Part shown: one piece after another, positions 18,194-29,183 of the stretch
Layout of the letters: each line of letters begins with the position of its first letter
Position numbering within the stretch: the first letter of the stretch is position 1
Source: an uncultured Acetobacteraceae bacterium
Lineage (GTDB): Bacteria; Pseudomonadota; Alphaproteobacteria; Acetobacterales; Acetobacteraceae
NCBI GenBank assembly: GCA_903924985.1
Contig: CAIYDT010000279.1
Location: forward strand, 1-48,297
Direction: 5' to 3'
DNA length: 48,297 nucleotides
The notes under the pieces: generated by a model
The model's input: the letters and a program-made list of their open reading frames with translations, nothing else
Told to the model about the DNA's origin: nothing
The model's database searches: none
Position numbers and translations under genes: made by a program

Positions 18194-19406
18194 CCCGCTC
18201 CAGCGCAGTGTAGGTTGCCCGCCATGCGCGGCTGAAAGCCTCGGGGCTGGTGCCGGAGGCGCCGAGCACGGCGGCGATGTCCGCCACGGTGCGGCGGCCA
18301 TCGACCTGCCGCACAATGGCGGCCGCCAAAGGGGGCACCGCGACCGGGATTTGCAGCCCGTCCAGCCCGACGATCAAGGTGCCGTCCGGATGGATGGCCT
18401 TCGCCAGATTGTCGCCCGTCACCTCCCGCAGAACTGGGACCGATTGCAGGTCGAAGGGATCGGCGCGATCGTCCGGCTGGTCCGCCCGCACGCAATAGAC
18501 GGTGTGCACCGACATGTTCCCGGCCAGGGATTCCGCCAGTGCCGCGCGTTGGACGGGATCGAGGGTACTCAGCCGTTCCCGCAACTTCGGGTCCGGCAGC
18601 AGCGGCGCGGGATCGTAGCGCAGAGGTTCGACCCAGCAGGCCGGGCGCAATCCCGCCTCGGCCAATAGGACGCTCAGCGCCGGCACCGTGTAGGCTTGGT
18701 CGCGGGGGTTGAGCAGCAGGTCGTACAGGCCGGCATCGCCGCCGCTGGATTGGTCGCGAACGTTATTGTTCAGGCGCAGCCAGGCGGTCTCCGGCAAATG
18801 GCGCATCACCCGGCGGGCGGTATCCAGGCGTTCGGCGGGCGGTTGTTCAGCCGGCGCGAGCAGCCGAAGCGCATCCTGGATCATGTAGACCCCGGTTCGG
18901 CCATGCGGTGCGTAGACCATCAGCCCGATGCCGCCGCCAGGCGCGAGTACGGACGCGAGCGCCCGCAATCCCGCTAACGGGTCCGGCAAATGGTGCAGCA
19001 CGCCGCAGCAATCGATGTAGTCGAAGGGGCCCAGACCGGAGCCCGGCAGGTCGAGCAGCGACCGCTGCTCCCACACGATATTGCCCAGCTTGCGGACGGA
19101 AGCCCGAGCCTGGGCGATTTTCAGCGACGCCGAGGACCGGTCGAGCCAGGTGACTGTGCCGGGCCGCCCGTCGCGGGTCATCTGCTGCGCCAGCATCAGG
19201 GTCGCGTCGCCGGTGCCGCCGCCGGCGATCAAGGCGTTCAAGGGTTTGCTCGCCGGCCGTTTGGCGCCGAACACCCAGTGATCGACCTCATACAAATGGC
19301 CGGGGCTGCCGACGATCAGGCGTTTGGCCTCATCACGGGGGTCGCGGCGGGGGTAGGGGTAGGCCTCATACTGCGCGGCCAACTGGGCATCGGTTGCGTC
19401 GGTCAT
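18126..19406 (-). CDS. Class I SAM-dependent methyltransferase with C-terminal extension
   Basis: 426 residues. It starts with TDATDAQLAAQYEAYPYPRRDP, a lead-in seen in a group of bacterial methyltransferases, followed by motif I LNALIAGGGTGDATLMLAQ, an acidic LDRSSASL end of strand 2, and DYIDCCGVLHHLPDP (motif IV/post I). From about residue 310 a second part (VREVTGDNLAKAIHPDG, VDGRRTVADIAAVLGASG) looks like a small winged-helix or PqqD-like domain. The substrate is unknown. It converges on and overlaps the XRE gene by 68 bp, so simultaneous transcription of both would collide. Confidence 0.8.
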   Translation of the reverse strand: MTDATDAQLAAQYEAYPYPRRDPRDEAKRLIVGSPGHLYEVDHWVFGAKRPASKPLNALIAGGGTGDATLMLAQQMTRDGRPGTVTWLDRSSASLKIAQARASVRKLGNIVWEQRSLLDLPGSGLGPFDYIDCCGVLHHLPDPLAGLRALASVLAPGGGIGLMVYAPHGRTGVYMIQDALRLLAPAEQPPAERLDTARRVMRHLPETAWLRLNNNVRDQSSGGDAGLYDLLLNPRDQAYTVPALSVLLAEAGLRPACWVEPLRYDPAPLLPDPKLRERLSTLDPVQRAALAESLAGNMSVHTVYCVRADQPDDRADPFDLQSVPVLREVTGDNLAKAIHPDGTLIVGLDGLQIPVAVPPLAAAIVRQVDGRRTVADIAAVLGASGTSPEAFSRAWRATYTALERVNRLLLAAPQPGRLLPAAPSGA

Positions 19407-19416
19407 GGCAGCGGCT

Positions 19417-19520
19417 TAGAGCGCTTTCATGCCGACCGTAAACGGTCGGCGCGCCCTAATCTTGTTTTGTAGAGCAGATTCACGCGTCCGTACGTTCCGC
19501 TCTCCGGCGATCTGCTCTAG
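19417..19520. repeat. Palindromic intergenic element
   Basis: The space between the methyltransferase and the SpoU gene is filled by nested inverted repeats. TAGAGC at 19417 is matched by GCTCTA at 19514-19519. A perfect 9-base stem lies at 19431-19439/19442-19450. A 10-base pair TAGAGCAGAT (19470-19479) / ATCTGCTCTA (19510-19519) closes the element. The boundaries and TAGAGC-type ends resemble small palindromic repeats common between genes in Alphaproteobacteria. Whether it is mobile, or acts as a terminator for either flank, cannot be told here. Confidence 0.55.
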
Positions 19521-19529
19521 ACCGCCGCG

Positions 19530-20138
19530 ATGGGCGAGACCAGAGCATCCAGACCACGCGGCTATTTCGGCATCGGCGCCGAGGGCGTGTCGAAATCGGC
19601 CAATGTCGGCGCCCTGCTGCGCACCGCGCACGCGTTCGGCGCGTCCTTCTGCTTCACGATCGGCACCGGCTGGGATGCGCGGCAAGGACGGCAGGCGGAC
19701 ACCGCCGACACGCCTTTGCATGTGCCGATGTGGCGCTTCCCCACTCTGGAGGACATGCGGCTGCCGCGCGGCTGCGCCCTGGTAGGGATTGAGTTGCTCG
19801 ATGACGCCGTCGACCTGCCCTCCTTCCGCCACCCTTTGAGCGCCGCTTACGTGCTGGGGCCGGAGCGCGCCGGGCTGTCGCCGGATCTGCTGGCACGCTG
19901 CGACCATGTGGTGAAAATACCCACCCGCTTCGCGCTGAATCTCGCGGTGGCAGGGGCGCTGGTGCTGTACGACCGGCTGCTGCAGCATGGACGCTTCGCC
20001 GAACGCCCCGTCGGGTCCGGCGGGCCCCGCGCGGCTGCCGAACATACAAGCCATACCGGCCACGGCACACCGCGGTTCCGCAAGACCGTGCCGGACTGGA
20101 TGACCTGGGTGGAAGACAAACAAGGGGAGAAGCCATGA
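19530..20138 (+). CDS. SpoU/TrmH family RNA 2'-O-methyltransferase
   Basis: 202 residues, SPOUT knotted fold. The three family motifs are seen: SKSANVGALLRTAHAFGAS near the N terminus (Asn-Gly-Arg equivalents), YVLGPERAGLSPDLL in the middle, and VKIPTRFALNLAVAGALVLYDRLL forming the knot with the SAM site. The usual Ser-Leu-Asn is ALN here. It acts on tRNA or rRNA in the cytosol; the target base is not clear. The stop overlaps the next ATG (ATGA), suggesting coupling. Confidence 0.85.
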   Translation: MGETRASRPRGYFGIGAEGVSKSANVGALLRTAHAFGASFCFTIGTGWDARQGRQADTADTPLHVPMWRFPTLEDMRLPRGCALVGIELLDDAVDLPSFRHPLSAAYVLGPERAGLSPDLLARCDHVVKIPTRFALNLAVAGALVLYDRLLQHGRFAERPVGSGGPRAAAEHTSHTGHGTPRFRKTVPDWMTWVEDKQGEKP

Positions 20139-20758
20139 CGTGGTTGCGCTTGTTGGGGACTTGGGCAGGGCCTATCTGTCCCGCCATGCCGATCACCTTC
20201 CCCCGCCTGTTCGCCGCGTTCGTCATTCCCGTGCTGCTCGCCGAACCCGCGGCGGCGCAAACCGCCAAAACCGCGCCCGCGGTCAAGGCGGCGGCCACCC
20301 CTGCCAAGCCCGCCGCACCCGCGACGGCCGGGCCGAAGCAAATCGGCAAGTTCGACGATTGGACGGCGGCGACGCACCAGGAATCCGGCACGACGGTTTG
20401 CTACGCCTTCGTACGGGTGCAGAGTTCCACGCCGGTGCTGGCGGGCCGGGGTCCGGTCATCGTCACCATTACCCAGCGGCCCTCCCTGCGGGACGCGGTG
20501 GCGATCGAGGCCGGCTTCCCCTACGCCGACAAGGCCGCCGTGACGGTGCAGGTCGATCAGACCTCCCTGGAATTCTACACCGACAAGCGCAACGCCTTCG
20601 CGCGCGACGGCAAAGCGGTGGTGGCCGCGTTCGCGAAGGGTGCCAAGGCCATCGCCAGGTCCCCGGGGCCGAAGGCCACGACAGTGACGGACACGTTCAG
20701 CCTCAAAGGCTTCGGAAAGGCGTATGAGGCCATCAACAAGGCGTGCCCCCCGAAGTGA
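20135..20758 (+). CDS. Secreted IalB-like (invasion-associated locus B) protein
   Basis: 207 residues. It has a signal peptide ending at AEPAAAQ, then a low-complexity Ala/Pro/Lys linker, then a domain with [22 protein letters not shown] and two cysteines (one in TVCYAF, one near the C terminus in NKACPPK) that could form a disulfide. This matches the IalB family of alphaproteobacterial periplasmic proteins. AAGGGGAG six bases upstream supports ATG 20135; ATG 20186 would give a more typical 25-residue signal peptide but has no good Shine-Dalgarno. Role unknown. It overlaps the next gene by 16 bp. Confidence 0.72.
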   Translation: MTWLRLLGTWAGPICPAMPITFPRLFAAFVIPVLLAEPAAAQTAKTAPAVKAAATPAKPAAPATAGPKQIGKFDDWTAATHQESGTTVCYAFVRVQSSTPVLAGRGPVIVTITQRPSLRDAVAIEAGFPYADKAAVTVQVDQTSLEFYTDKRNAFARDGKAVVAAFAKGAKAIARSPGPKATTVTDTFSLKGFGKAYEAINKACPPK

Positions 20759-21945
20759 ACGGCATTTCCGACCTGACGAAAGACGAGCGCGCCCGCATTC
20801 TGGCCAAATCGGCACTGTTCGACCCGCCCGATGCCGCATGGGCCGACGGCCGGCGCGATCTGGTGGGGATGGACCGAGAGGAACTGGGTCTTGAGCTGGC
20901 CGCCATCGGGGAAAAACCTTTCCGCGTGAAGCAGCTCTGGCATTGGATCTACCACCAGGGCGCGACAGACTTCTCCCGCATGTCCTCCATCGCCCGCCCG
21001 TTGCAGGAAAAGCTGGCGGAGCGGTTCGTCATCGGCCGGCCCGATCCGGTGGTGGTGCAGACCAGCACCGACGAAACCCGCAAATTCCTGTTCCGCTTCC
21101 GCGACGGGCAGGAAGCCGAGACCGTCTACATCCCCGACCCGGTGGAAGATCGCGGCGCCGTCTGCATCTCGTCGCAGGTCGGGTGCACCCTGTCCTGCCG
21201 CTTCTGCCACACCGGCACGCAGACCCTGGTGCGCAACCTCGGCGCGCCGGAGATCGTCGGGCAGTTCATGGCGGCGCGGGATTCCTACGGCGAATGGCCG
21301 AGCCCGAAAGGCGAGACCCCACGGCTGCTATCCACCATCGTGCTGATGGGGATGGGGGAGCCGCTCTACAATTACGCCAACGTCGCCAAGGCAATGACCA
21401 TCGTGATGGATGGCGAAGGCATCGGACTGTCCCGCCGCCGCATCACCCTGTCGACCTCCGGCGTGGTGCCGATGATGGATCGCGCGGGGGCGGAACTGGG
21501 GGTGAACCTCGCGGTATCGCTCCACGCGGTGCGCAACGATCTACGCGACGAGCTGGTGCCGCTGAACCGCAAATACCCCATTGAGGAACTGATCGCCGCG
21601 TGCCGACGCTATCCTGGGTCGTCCAATGCTCGGCGTATCACCTTCGAGTATGTAATGCTGAAGGGCGTGAATGACTCGGAAGCCGAGGCGCGGGAACTCG
21701 TGCGCCTGATCGCCGGGCTGCCGGCGAAGGTGAACCTGATTCCGTTCAACCCCTGGCCGGGCAGCAAGTACGAAACCAGCACACCGGCCGCGGTCGCTCG
21801 GTTTGCCCGGATCGTGAATGACGCCGGAATTTCGGCGCCAGTGCGAACACCGCGCGGGCGGGACATTTCGGCGGCTTGCGGTCAGTTGAAGACCGACAGC
21901 CGGCGGGAACGGGCTGGGACGGGCGTTCCTGGCGTCGTTCCATAG
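20743..21945 (+). CDS. rlmN: 23S rRNA A2503 / tRNA A37 C2-methyltransferase RlmN
   Basis: 400-residue radical-SAM enzyme that methylates C2 of A2503 in 23S rRNA and A37 in some tRNAs. The iron-sulfur motif C-x3-C-x2-C is at Cys148, Cys152 and Cys155 ([12 protein letters not shown]), and the methyl-carrying cysteine is Cys379 in [17 protein letters not shown] and the GVNDS region are also typical. GTG 20743 gives a 16-base overlap with the IalB-like gene; GTG 20755 (GTGA overlap) is an alternative. Housekeeping gene just before the leu cluster. Confidence 0.95.
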   Translation: MPPEVNGISDLTKDERARILAKSALFDPPDAAWADGRRDLVGMDREELGLELAAIGEKPFRVKQLWHWIYHQGATDFSRMSSIARPLQEKLAERFVIGRPDPVVVQTSTDETRKFLFRFRDGQEAETVYIPDPVEDRGAVCISSQVGCTLSCRFCHTGTQTLVRNLGAPEIVGQFMAARDSYGEWPSPKGETPRLLSTIVLMGMGEPLYNYANVAKAMTIVMDGEGIGLSRRRITLSTSGVVPMMDRAGAELGVNLAVSLHAVRNDLRDELVPLNRKYPIEELIAACRRYPGSSNARRITFEYVMLKGVNDSEAEARELVRLIAGLPAKVNLIPFNPWPGSKYETSTPAAVARFARIVNDAGISAPVRTPRGRDISAACGQLKTDSRRERAGTGVPGVVP

Positions 21946-22031
21946 CGCCAGCTTGCACAACGAGGACGCTTCGTCCAAATCAGCGTCAACCGCGCCCGGG
22001 ATGGGCAACTGCTAAGGATCGGGGAATACAT

Positions 22032-23450
22032 ATGTCCGCCAGCAAGCCACGGACCCTGTTCGACAAAATCTGGGACGCCCACGTCGTGGAGCGGCTGCCA
22101 GACGGTACCTGCATTCTTTATATCGACCGGCATTTGCTGCACGAAGTCACCAGCCCGCAGGCCTTCGAGGGTCTGCGCGTGGCCGGCCGCAAGCTGCGCC
22201 GCCCCGACCTGCACATCGCCGTGGCGGATCACAACATCCCGACCGTCGGCTCCCGCGTGCCGTCCGACATCCAGGAAGAGGACAGCCGCATCCAGGTCGA
22301 AACCCTGGAGATGAACGTCAAGGCGTTCGGCGTGCCGTACATCCCCATCCTTGATAAGCGCCAGGGCATCGTGCACATCATTGGGCCGGAACTGGGCCTC
22401 AGCCTGCCGGGCACCACGCTGGTGTGCGGCGACAGCCATACCTCTACGCATGGGGCGCTGGGTTCGCTGGCGTTCGGCATCGGCACATCCGAGGTCGAGC
22501 ACGTGATGGCGACCCAGACCCTGCTGCAGGCGCCGCAGAAGAACATGCGGATCGACGTGTCCGGCACGCTGGGCCTGGGCTGCACGGCGAAGGACGTGGT
22601 GCTGGCGATCATCGGCAAGATCACTACGGCCGGCGGCAACGGCCACGTGATCGAATATACCGGCGACACCATCCGCAACCTGGACATGGCCGGCCGCATG
22701 ACGGTGTCGAACATGACCATCGAGGCGGGCGCCCGTGCCGGCCTGATCGCCCCGGACCAGCAGACGTTCGACTACGTCAAGGGCCGCGAGTTCGCCCCGA
22801 AGGGCGAGGCCTGGGATCAGGCTCTGGCGTACTGGAAGACCCTGCCGACAGATGCCGGCGCGCATTACGACACCAACGTCTTCATGACCTCGGCCGAGAT
22901 CGCCCCGATGGTCACCTGGGGCACCACCCCCGGTCAGGTCATCCCGGTGACGGGCGTCGTGCCCAACCCGATGGATATCGAAGACGAGGGCAAACGCTCC
23001 CAACATCTGCGCATGCTGGAATACATGGGCCTGACCCCTGGCCAGCACATGACCGATGTGAAGGTCGACGTGATCTTCATCGGCTCCTGCACCAACGGCC
23101 GCATTGAGGACATCCGCGCGGCGGCGCATATCGCCAAGGGCCGCAAGGTCGCCGACGGCGTGCAGGCGCTGGTCGTGCCAGGCTCCGGTCTGGTCAAGGC
23201 GCAGGCGGAAGCCGAGGGCCTGGACCGCATCCTGCTCGAGGCCGGGTTCGAGTGGCGCGATCCATGCTGCTCCATGTGCCTTGGCATGAACCCGGACAAA
23301 CTCACCCCCGGCCAGCGCTGCGCCAGTACGTCGAACCGCAACTTCGAAGGCCGTCAGGGCATCGGTGGGCGCACGCACCTGGTGTCGCCGGCGATGGCGG
23401 CGGCCGCGGCGGTCACCGGGCGGTTCGCTGACGTTCGGCAGATGGGGTAG
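22032..23450 (+). CDS. leuC: 3-isopropylmalate dehydratase, large subunit
   Basis: 472 residues, aconitase family. It isomerises 2- to 3-isopropylmalate in leucine synthesis together with LeuD. The three cluster-binding cysteines are seen in GSCTNGR and [21 protein letters not shown] is the active-site loop. ATG 22032 fits the conserved start ([15 protein letters not shown]) and has AAGGA about 13 bases upstream. Upstream in-frame sequence belongs to the rlmN end. I found no leader peptide rich in Leu codons in the 86-bp gap, so no attenuator is claimed. Order is leuC-leuD-leuB, without leuA here. Confidence 0.97.
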   Translation: MSASKPRTLFDKIWDAHVVERLPDGTCILYIDRHLLHEVTSPQAFEGLRVAGRKLRRPDLHIAVADHNIPTVGSRVPSDIQEEDSRIQVETLEMNVKAFGVPYIPILDKRQGIVHIIGPELGLSLPGTTLVCGDSHTSTHGALGSLAFGIGTSEVEHVMATQTLLQAPQKNMRIDVSGTLGLGCTAKDVVLAIIGKITTAGGNGHVIEYTGDTIRNLDMAGRMTVSNMTIEAGARAGLIAPDQQTFDYVKGREFAPKGEAWDQALAYWKTLPTDAGAHYDTNVFMTSAEIAPMVTWGTTPGQVIPVTGVVPNPMDIEDEGKRSQHLRMLEYMGLTPGQHMTDVKVDVIFIGSCTNGRIEDIRAAAHIAKGRKVADGVQALVVPGSGLVKAQAEAEGLDRILLEAGFEWRDPCCSMCLGMNPDKLTPGQRCASTSNRNFEGRQGIGGRTHLVSPAMAAAAAVTGRFADVRQMG

Positions 23451-23579
23451 GTGGTGACGACTCCTCCCCCGGTTAGGCGAAGAGCGAACGGCACTGCGCC
23501 CGCCATGACGTTGAGAGGACCGTGCCCCTCCCTCTTCCTCCGCTCCCCCTCCCCATAACCCTTCCCCCAGGAGGCCCCC

Positions 23580-24203
23580 ATGGAACCCTTCACCAAACTC
23601 ACCGGCGTCGCGGCCCCCATGCCGATGCAGAATATCGACACCGACAAGATCATCCCGGCGCGCTTCCTCAAGACCATCAAGCGCTCCGGCCTCGGCGTGC
23701 ATCTGTTCGACCCCCTACGCTTTAACAAAGACGGCTCCGAGAAGCCGGAGTTCGTGCTGAACCAGGAACCGTACCGCAAGGCCGAGATCATCGTCGCCTT
23801 CGAGAATTTTGGTTGCGGCTCCTCCCGCGAGCATGCCCCCTGGGCATTGCTGGATTTCGGCATCCGGTGCATTATCGCGCCGGACTTCGCCGACATCTTC
23901 TTCAATAACTCCTTCAAGAACGGCATCCTGCCCGTCCGCCTGCCGCGCGCCGTCTGCGACCAACTCATCGAGGACACCAAGCTCGGCGGCAACGCCCGCA
24001 TCACGGTGGACCTGGAGCGCCAGGTCGTGGTACGCCCCAGCGGCGAGGAGATCCATTTTGAGATCGACGCCTTCCGAAAGAACCTGCTGCTGAACGGCCT
24101 GGACGATATCGGCCAGACGCTGCAACACGCCGCCTCCATCGACAGCTACGAAGCCAAGCAACGCGAGAGCCTGTCCTGGATGCCCACCACCACCGCCGCC
24201 TGA
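23580..24203 (+). CDS. leuD: 3-isopropylmalate dehydratase, small subunit
   Basis: 207 residues. [22 protein letters not shown] and [19 protein letters not shown] are the small-subunit signatures that complete the LeuC active site. AGGAGG precedes the ATG. The 129-bp gap after leuC has no gene and contains a long pyrimidine-rich tract (about 23525-23570). Confidence 0.97.
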   Translation: MEPFTKLTGVAAPMPMQNIDTDKIIPARFLKTIKRSGLGVHLFDPLRFNKDGSEKPEFVLNQEPYRKAEIIVAFENFGCGSSREHAPWALLDFGIRCIIAPDFADIFFNNSFKNGILPVRLPRAVCDQLIEDTKLGGNARITVDLERQVVVRPSGEEIHFEIDAFRKNLLLNGLDDIGQTLQHAASIDSYEAKQRESLSWMPTTTAA

Positions 24204-24222
24204 TCCACGAAAGACCCATCCC

Positions 24223-25335
<1,113 letters not shown>

Positions 25336-25348
25336 CGCTTGCCCTATG

Positions 25349-25374
25349 GGGGCGGTTCGGTTAGACACCGCCCC
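25349..25374 (+). terminator. Weak hairpin between leuB and tRNA-Arg
   Basis: An 8-base GC-rich stem (25349-25356 with 25367-25374) and a 10-base loop lie in the 45-bp space after leuB. No T-run follows, so it may slow rather than stop transcription, and the tRNA may be read through from the leu operon. Confidence 0.35.
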
Positions 25375-25380
25375 TCGGTT

Positions 25381-25457
25381 GCGCCCGTAGCTCAATTGGA
25401 TAGAGCACCAGACTACGAATCTGGGGGTTGGAAGTTCGAGTCTTTCCGGGCGCGCCA
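25381..25457 (+). tRNA. tRNA-Arg (anticodon ACG)
   Basis: 77-nt cloverleaf with encoded CCA. The acceptor stem GCGCCCG pairs fully with CGGGCGC, the D arm is GCTC/GAGC, the anticodon arm CCAGA/TCTGG has loop CTACGAA (anticodon ACG), and the T arm GGAAG/CTTTC has loop TTCGAGT, with one G-T pair. Discriminator base is G. The 3' part is repeated at 33102, marking it as an integration target. Confidence 0.97.
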
Positions 25458-25460
25458 GTT
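25412..25460 (+). repeat. attL-type direct repeat (3' part of tRNA-Arg)
   Basis: These 49 bases, from the anticodon loop through the CCA end plus GTT, are identical to 33102-33150 in the same orientation. This is the classic footprint of integration into a tRNA gene that leaves the gene intact. Confidence 0.85.
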
Positions 25461-25806
25461 CTAGCGTTGGTTTCCAACGGGCTTCGGTCGTTGCCGCCAC
25501 CGCTGGGCGGGCCAGATTTCAGACCGTCCCACGCTATTCCCAATAAGGACCTCTCCGCGTAGCGGAGTCCTCCCCGGGAGAGGCAATGGAGAGTTGGCGC
25601 CTCGCGCTTCCCGCCTAGACAGGAAAATCTAAACGCCGGGAATCCTCTCCATCCTCCTTCGCGTCCGGAGCACCCAAAATCTGCGTTCATGCCGGGCGAG
25701 GTTGCAGAAGATTTGCGCCTCGCTGAAACCTGTTTGGCTTCCCCGACACGATCCGACGCAAAAGCTATTGAACCACAACCGCCATGCCCGCGGCACCGAA
25801 CCCATC
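25458..25806. other. Gene-free region downstream of tRNA-Arg
   Basis: No convincing gene in 349 bp. It contains a hairpin (25546-25571, stem CTCCGC/GCGGAG with flanking AGGA/TCCT pairing, loop GTA). The hairpin may end transcription from the tRNA side. Possible reading frames here are short and look like chance or antisense frames. Confidence 0.5.
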
Positions 25807-26979
25807 TCAGCGTCCGTGCCGCCTGCTGTCACGCAAGGCCGCCAAGGCGCCCGCGACCTCGTGGATCACCGGCTCCCATCGATGCCGCTGCGTCTGGCGG
25901 AACAGACGATGCCGTGGATACCAGGGCGTGTCCGCCCGATCCATCAGCCACCGCCAGTCCGGCGCGAACGGCAACATCACCCAGGCCGGGCGTCCCAGCG
26001 CGCCAGCCAGATGCACCGGCGAGGAATCCACCGAGATCAGAACGTCGACAAGCGACAGGATCGCCGCGGTGTCCTCGAAATCGGCGATCTCCTCGTCCAG
26101 CGGCGTCAGCGCCATGCCGGCGGGCGGCGTGCGCGCCTGTGCCGCGGCGGGACCCTTTTGGACGGTTACGAAATGCACCCCCGGCATCGCCAGCCGCCCA
26201 AGCATGTCGAGCGTCATCGAGCGTTTGGCGTCGTTGACATGTGTCGGCCGGCCGGCCCAGGCCACTGCCACCAGCGGCCTGGGCAAGCTGGCCAGACGGG
26301 TACGCCAGCGTGCCAGACGGTCCGGATCGGGCAGCAGGTACGGAATCCGGCCGGGCAGGTCGGCCAGCGTCAGATTGAGCGCCATCGGCAGGCTCATCAG
26401 CTCGCAATGCACGTCGAACGGCGGCGGCAACGCGTCGCTGGCGATCACCGCGTCGATCTCCGGCAGGCTGCGTTGGGCCAGGCTCAATGTCTGCGGGTTG
26501 ACGTCGAACACCACCCGCGCCTGGCTGCGCTGCTTGACCAGCGGCAGCAGGCGCATGAACTGGAAGGTGTCGCCAAAGCCCTGTTCGTCATGCACCAGCA
26601 GGGTGCGGCCCGCGAGGCTCTCGCCGCCCCAGCGCGGCCGTTGCACCTTGCGCTCGATGCCCATGGTGTGCGGCATGCCATAGCGGAAGCGATACGCGCG
26701 CCAACCCGGCTCGAACGCACCCAGCAGCAACAGGATTTCCGACAGATCAAACCGCGCCGTCAGGTCGCCGGGCATGGTATCGACCAGCATGCGCTGGATC
26801 GGCAATGCGTCCTGTGGCCGCCCCAACTGGCGCAACACATGCACCCAGATACGCCACAGCCCCAGCGGACCGCTGCCGGAGCCCAGCAGCACGCGCAGGC
26901 GGCTATCCGCCTCCTCCAGCCGATCCGCCGCGACCAGGGCCTGGAGCTCGCGCTCCTGCGCGGCCGGATCCGCCGTCAT
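25807..26979 (-). CDS. TPR protein with GT9-like glycosyltransferase domain
   Basis: 390 residues. The N-terminal ~100 residues are helical with TPR-like spacing (RLEEADSRLRVLLG, QDALPIQRMLVDTMP, LSEILLLLGAFEPGW). The C-terminal part resembles the GT-B domain of heptosyltransferase-like proteins often fused to TPRs: LLVHDEQGFGDTFQFMRLLP, VAVAWAGRPTHVNDAKRSM at about 240, and ISVDSSPVHLAGALGRPAWVM at about 330. No signal peptide, so it acts in the cytosol. The ATG at 26979 overlaps the stop of the TPR-sulfotransferase gene (ATGA). In known systems TPR-linked or GT9-type enzymes glycosylate adhesins; here it is third in line behind an autotransporter, so the adhesin is the first candidate substrate. 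That is inference. Confidence 0.78.
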   Translation of the reverse strand: MTADPAAQERELQALVAADRLEEADSRLRVLLGSGSGPLGLWRIWVHVLRQLGRPQDALPIQRMLVDTMPGDLTARFDLSEILLLLGAFEPGWRAYRFRYGMPHTMGIERKVQRPRWGGESLAGRTLLVHDEQGFGDTFQFMRLLPLVKQRSQARVVFDVNPQTLSLAQRSLPEIDAVIASDALPPPFDVHCELMSLPMALNLTLADLPGRIPYLLPDPDRLARWRTRLASLPRPLVAVAWAGRPTHVNDAKRSMTLDMLGRLAMPGVHFVTVQKGPAAAQARTPPAGMALTPLDEEIADFEDTAAILSLVDVLISVDSSPVHLAGALGRPAWVMLPFAPDWRWLMDRADTPWYPRHRLFRQTQRHRWEPVIHEVAGALAALRDSRRHGR

Positions 26980-29078
26980 TCGGCGTCGATGCCGAGCGCC
27001 GCCAGAAGGGGCTGCAATTGCGCCGCATGCTTGCGCCACCGGCCAGAGGAGCTGCGATAGATCGGCTGTCGTACCTGGTTGACGCTGGCCGTGCGGATCG
27101 GGCGCGCGGTACGGTGGAATTCCAGGCAGGCCTCGTCCCACGGCAAGCCGAGGAAGGCCAAAAGGCGGCGGGCCTCGGCCTCCACATCCTCCACCACCGC
27201 TTCGTAATCGACCTCCAGGAAATGCGACTCCGGCAGCACCACGCGCCAATGCGCCATCAGCGTCTGGTAGTCGCGATGGAAGCCACCGAGTTCCGTCTGG
27301 TCGTAGGAGAACAATTGCTCACTGGCGAACAGTTGGCTGTAGCAGGACAGGCAGGTATCCACCGGGTTGCGCCGGCAGTGGATGATGCGCGCTTGCGGCA
27401 GCATCCGCGGGATCAGGCCGGCGTACAGAAAATTGGCCGGCATCTTGTCCACGACGTAGGCAAGCCCGGCGGCCAGCGGCGTCACCTTACTCAGATAAGC
27501 GGCTCCGAGCGCTGCCATCCGATCCGCCGGCAGCTTGGTCGCGGCCGCCGGGAACGGCCCCACCTCGTCGATCAGGCGCTGCATGTAGGGCAGCTCGCCC
27601 GCCCCATGCACCGCGGGGTGGGAGGCGAGGATCTGCTCCACCAGCGTGGTGCCCGAGCGGGGCATGCCCAGCACGAAGACCGGCCGGGTCGCGGTATCGC
27701 CGCCGGGCGCCGGTGCCGCTATCGGCGCGTCCGGGAAGGCGGCGGCGATCTCGCGCATCCACCGGCTGACGCCGTCGGCATCGTAGGCGATGGTGGCGCG
27801 CTTCAGGCGGTTGCCTTCGTCGAGGTGGCGGAACGCCTGCTCGCTGTCGCCGGCATCCAGCAACGCCTTGCCCAGGCCGAAATGCAGCAGCGTCTTGTCG
27901 GCCCGCGACTGCACGCCACCCGGCCCTAGCAGCGCCCGCATATGGCCGATCGCCGGATCGCCCGGCTCGGAGCGTCGCAGTGCGGCCTGGTTGAACCAGG
28001 CGGACGCCGAACGGGGATATTCCGCGACGACCGCCGCGAATTCGGTCTCCGCCAGGACGGCGCGGCCGAACTCCATGTGCAGGCTGGCACGGCTGATCAG
28101 CGCCTGCTCGCGCGCTGTGCCGGGCAGGGTGGCGGCGCGGTCGAACGCCGCGATCGCCTCTGCATCCTGACCGAGCGCCTGTAGGACGAGACCAAGCGCG
28201 TTCTGTGCCTCGGCGTTCCGCGGGGCGATCGCCACCGCGCGGCGCGCCGCCTCGGCTGCCGCGTCCAGCTCGTTGAGGTGCTTCAGCGCCAGCGCCAGCG
28301 CCGCCAGCCCGCCGACATGATCGGGCGCGAAACCGAGCAGTGCGCGTAGCCAGCGCTGTGCCTCGGGGTGGTTATGCGCGGCGGTTTCCACCGCGGCGAG
28401 GTTAATATAGGCATCGGCCAGCCTGGGGTTCAGATCGATCGCCCGGCGCGCCATGTCGCGGGCGCGGGCGTATTCGCCCCGGTCCGTCAGCAGGTTGGCG
28501 AGATTGCTGTAAACCTCCGCATAGTCGGGCCGCAGCGCGATCGCCCGCGACCAGTGCCGCTCCGCCTCCTCCAGCAGGCCCAGGCGTTTGCAGGTATTGC
28601 CCAGATTGTTGCTGGCCTGCGGGTTCTCGGGCTCCAGCGCCAGCACGCGTTCCAGGCACTGACGGCTTTCGTCGAGATTGCCGGCCTCTTGCAGGATGAT
28701 GCCGAGGTTGTTCCAGCCGCCGCCGTGTCGCGGGTTCATCGCGACCGCGCGCCGGGCGGCCTGCTCGCCCTCGTCCAGCAAGCCGCGCTGGCGGCATAGC
28801 TCGGCCAGATCGCTGTAATAGATCCCGGGTGCGCGCGGCGCCTGGCAGGCCCGGCGCATATGGGCGATGGCAAGATCGAGGTTGCCGTAGGTATAGGCCA
28901 TCAGGCCAAGCAGATGCGTCGCATCGGTCTGCCCCGGCCAGACCGCCAGGACCTGCTGGCAGGCCATTTCCGCCTGATCCGCCTGCCCGGCGTTCCAATG
29001 CGCATGCGCCCGCTGCAATGCCTCCCCGACGTCGAAGGGCTTCGGCTCGGGCGGTGGCGCGGCGGTCGAGCGTGTCAT
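26976..29078 (-). CDS. TPR-containing sulfotransferase
   Basis: 700 residues. About 450 residues of tandem TPR units (repeats such as NPRHGGGWNNLGIILQEAGNLDESRQ and NPQASNNLGNTCKRLGLLEEAERHW) are followed by a sulfotransferase domain. The 5'-PAPS loop is FVLGMPRSGTTLVEQILASHP around 468-488; the 3'-phosphate motif is CRRNPVDTCLSCYSQLF near 575-590. The family transfers sulfate from PAPS to sugars, proteins or lipids. ATG 29078 was preferred over an upstream start that would add an unstructured extension. It starts 105 bp after the autotransporter stop and is coupled to the glycosyltransferase gene. TPRs usually bind the acceptor protein, so a protein or glycoprotein target is plausible. Confidence 0.88.
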   Translation of the reverse strand: MTRSTAAPPPEPKPFDVGEALQRAHAHWNAGQADQAEMACQQVLAVWPGQTDATHLLGLMAYTYGNLDLAIAHMRRACQAPRAPGIYYSDLAELCRQRGLLDEGEQAARRAVAMNPRHGGGWNNLGIILQEAGNLDESRQCLERVLALEPENPQASNNLGNTCKRLGLLEEAERHWSRAIALRPDYAEVYSNLANLLTDRGEYARARDMARRAIDLNPRLADAYINLAAVETAAHNHPEAQRWLRALLGFAPDHVGGLAALALALKHLNELDAAAEAARRAVAIAPRNAEAQNALGLVLQALGQDAEAIAAFDRAATLPGTAREQALISRASLHMEFGRAVLAETEFAAVVAEYPRSASAWFNQAALRRSEPGDPAIGHMRALLGPGGVQSRADKTLLHFGLGKALLDAGDSEQAFRHLDEGNRLKRATIAYDADGVSRWMREIAAAFPDAPIAAPAPGGDTATRPVFVLGMPRSGTTLVEQILASHPAVHGAGELPYMQRLIDEVGPFPAAATKLPADRMAALGAAYLSKVTPLAAGLAYVVDKMPANFLYAGLIPRMLPQARIIHCRRNPVDTCLSCYSQLFASEQLFSYDQTELGGFHRDYQTLMAHWRVVLPESHFLEVDYEAVVEDVEAEARRLLAFLGLPWDEACLEFHRTARPIRTASVNQVRQPIYRSSSGRWRKHAAQLQPLLAALGIDAE

Positions 29079-29183
29079 ATGCGTGTGTCTGAAACCCTTG
29101 GGTGTCGCGGTGTCGGCCGTTCCGCTACCCGGCGTCAAGCGGCGATGGCGGGAGGGTATGTTCGCCCCCCCCACCGGTTCGGC

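Noticed and set aside
21946..22031. Leucine attenuator before leuC
   Set aside because: No short leader frame with a run of Leu codons and no terminator/antiterminator hairpin pair could be seen in the gap.
25361..25690. 109-residue minus-strand frame over the tRNA
   Set aside because: It is antisense to tRNA-Arg; such frames are common annotation artefacts.
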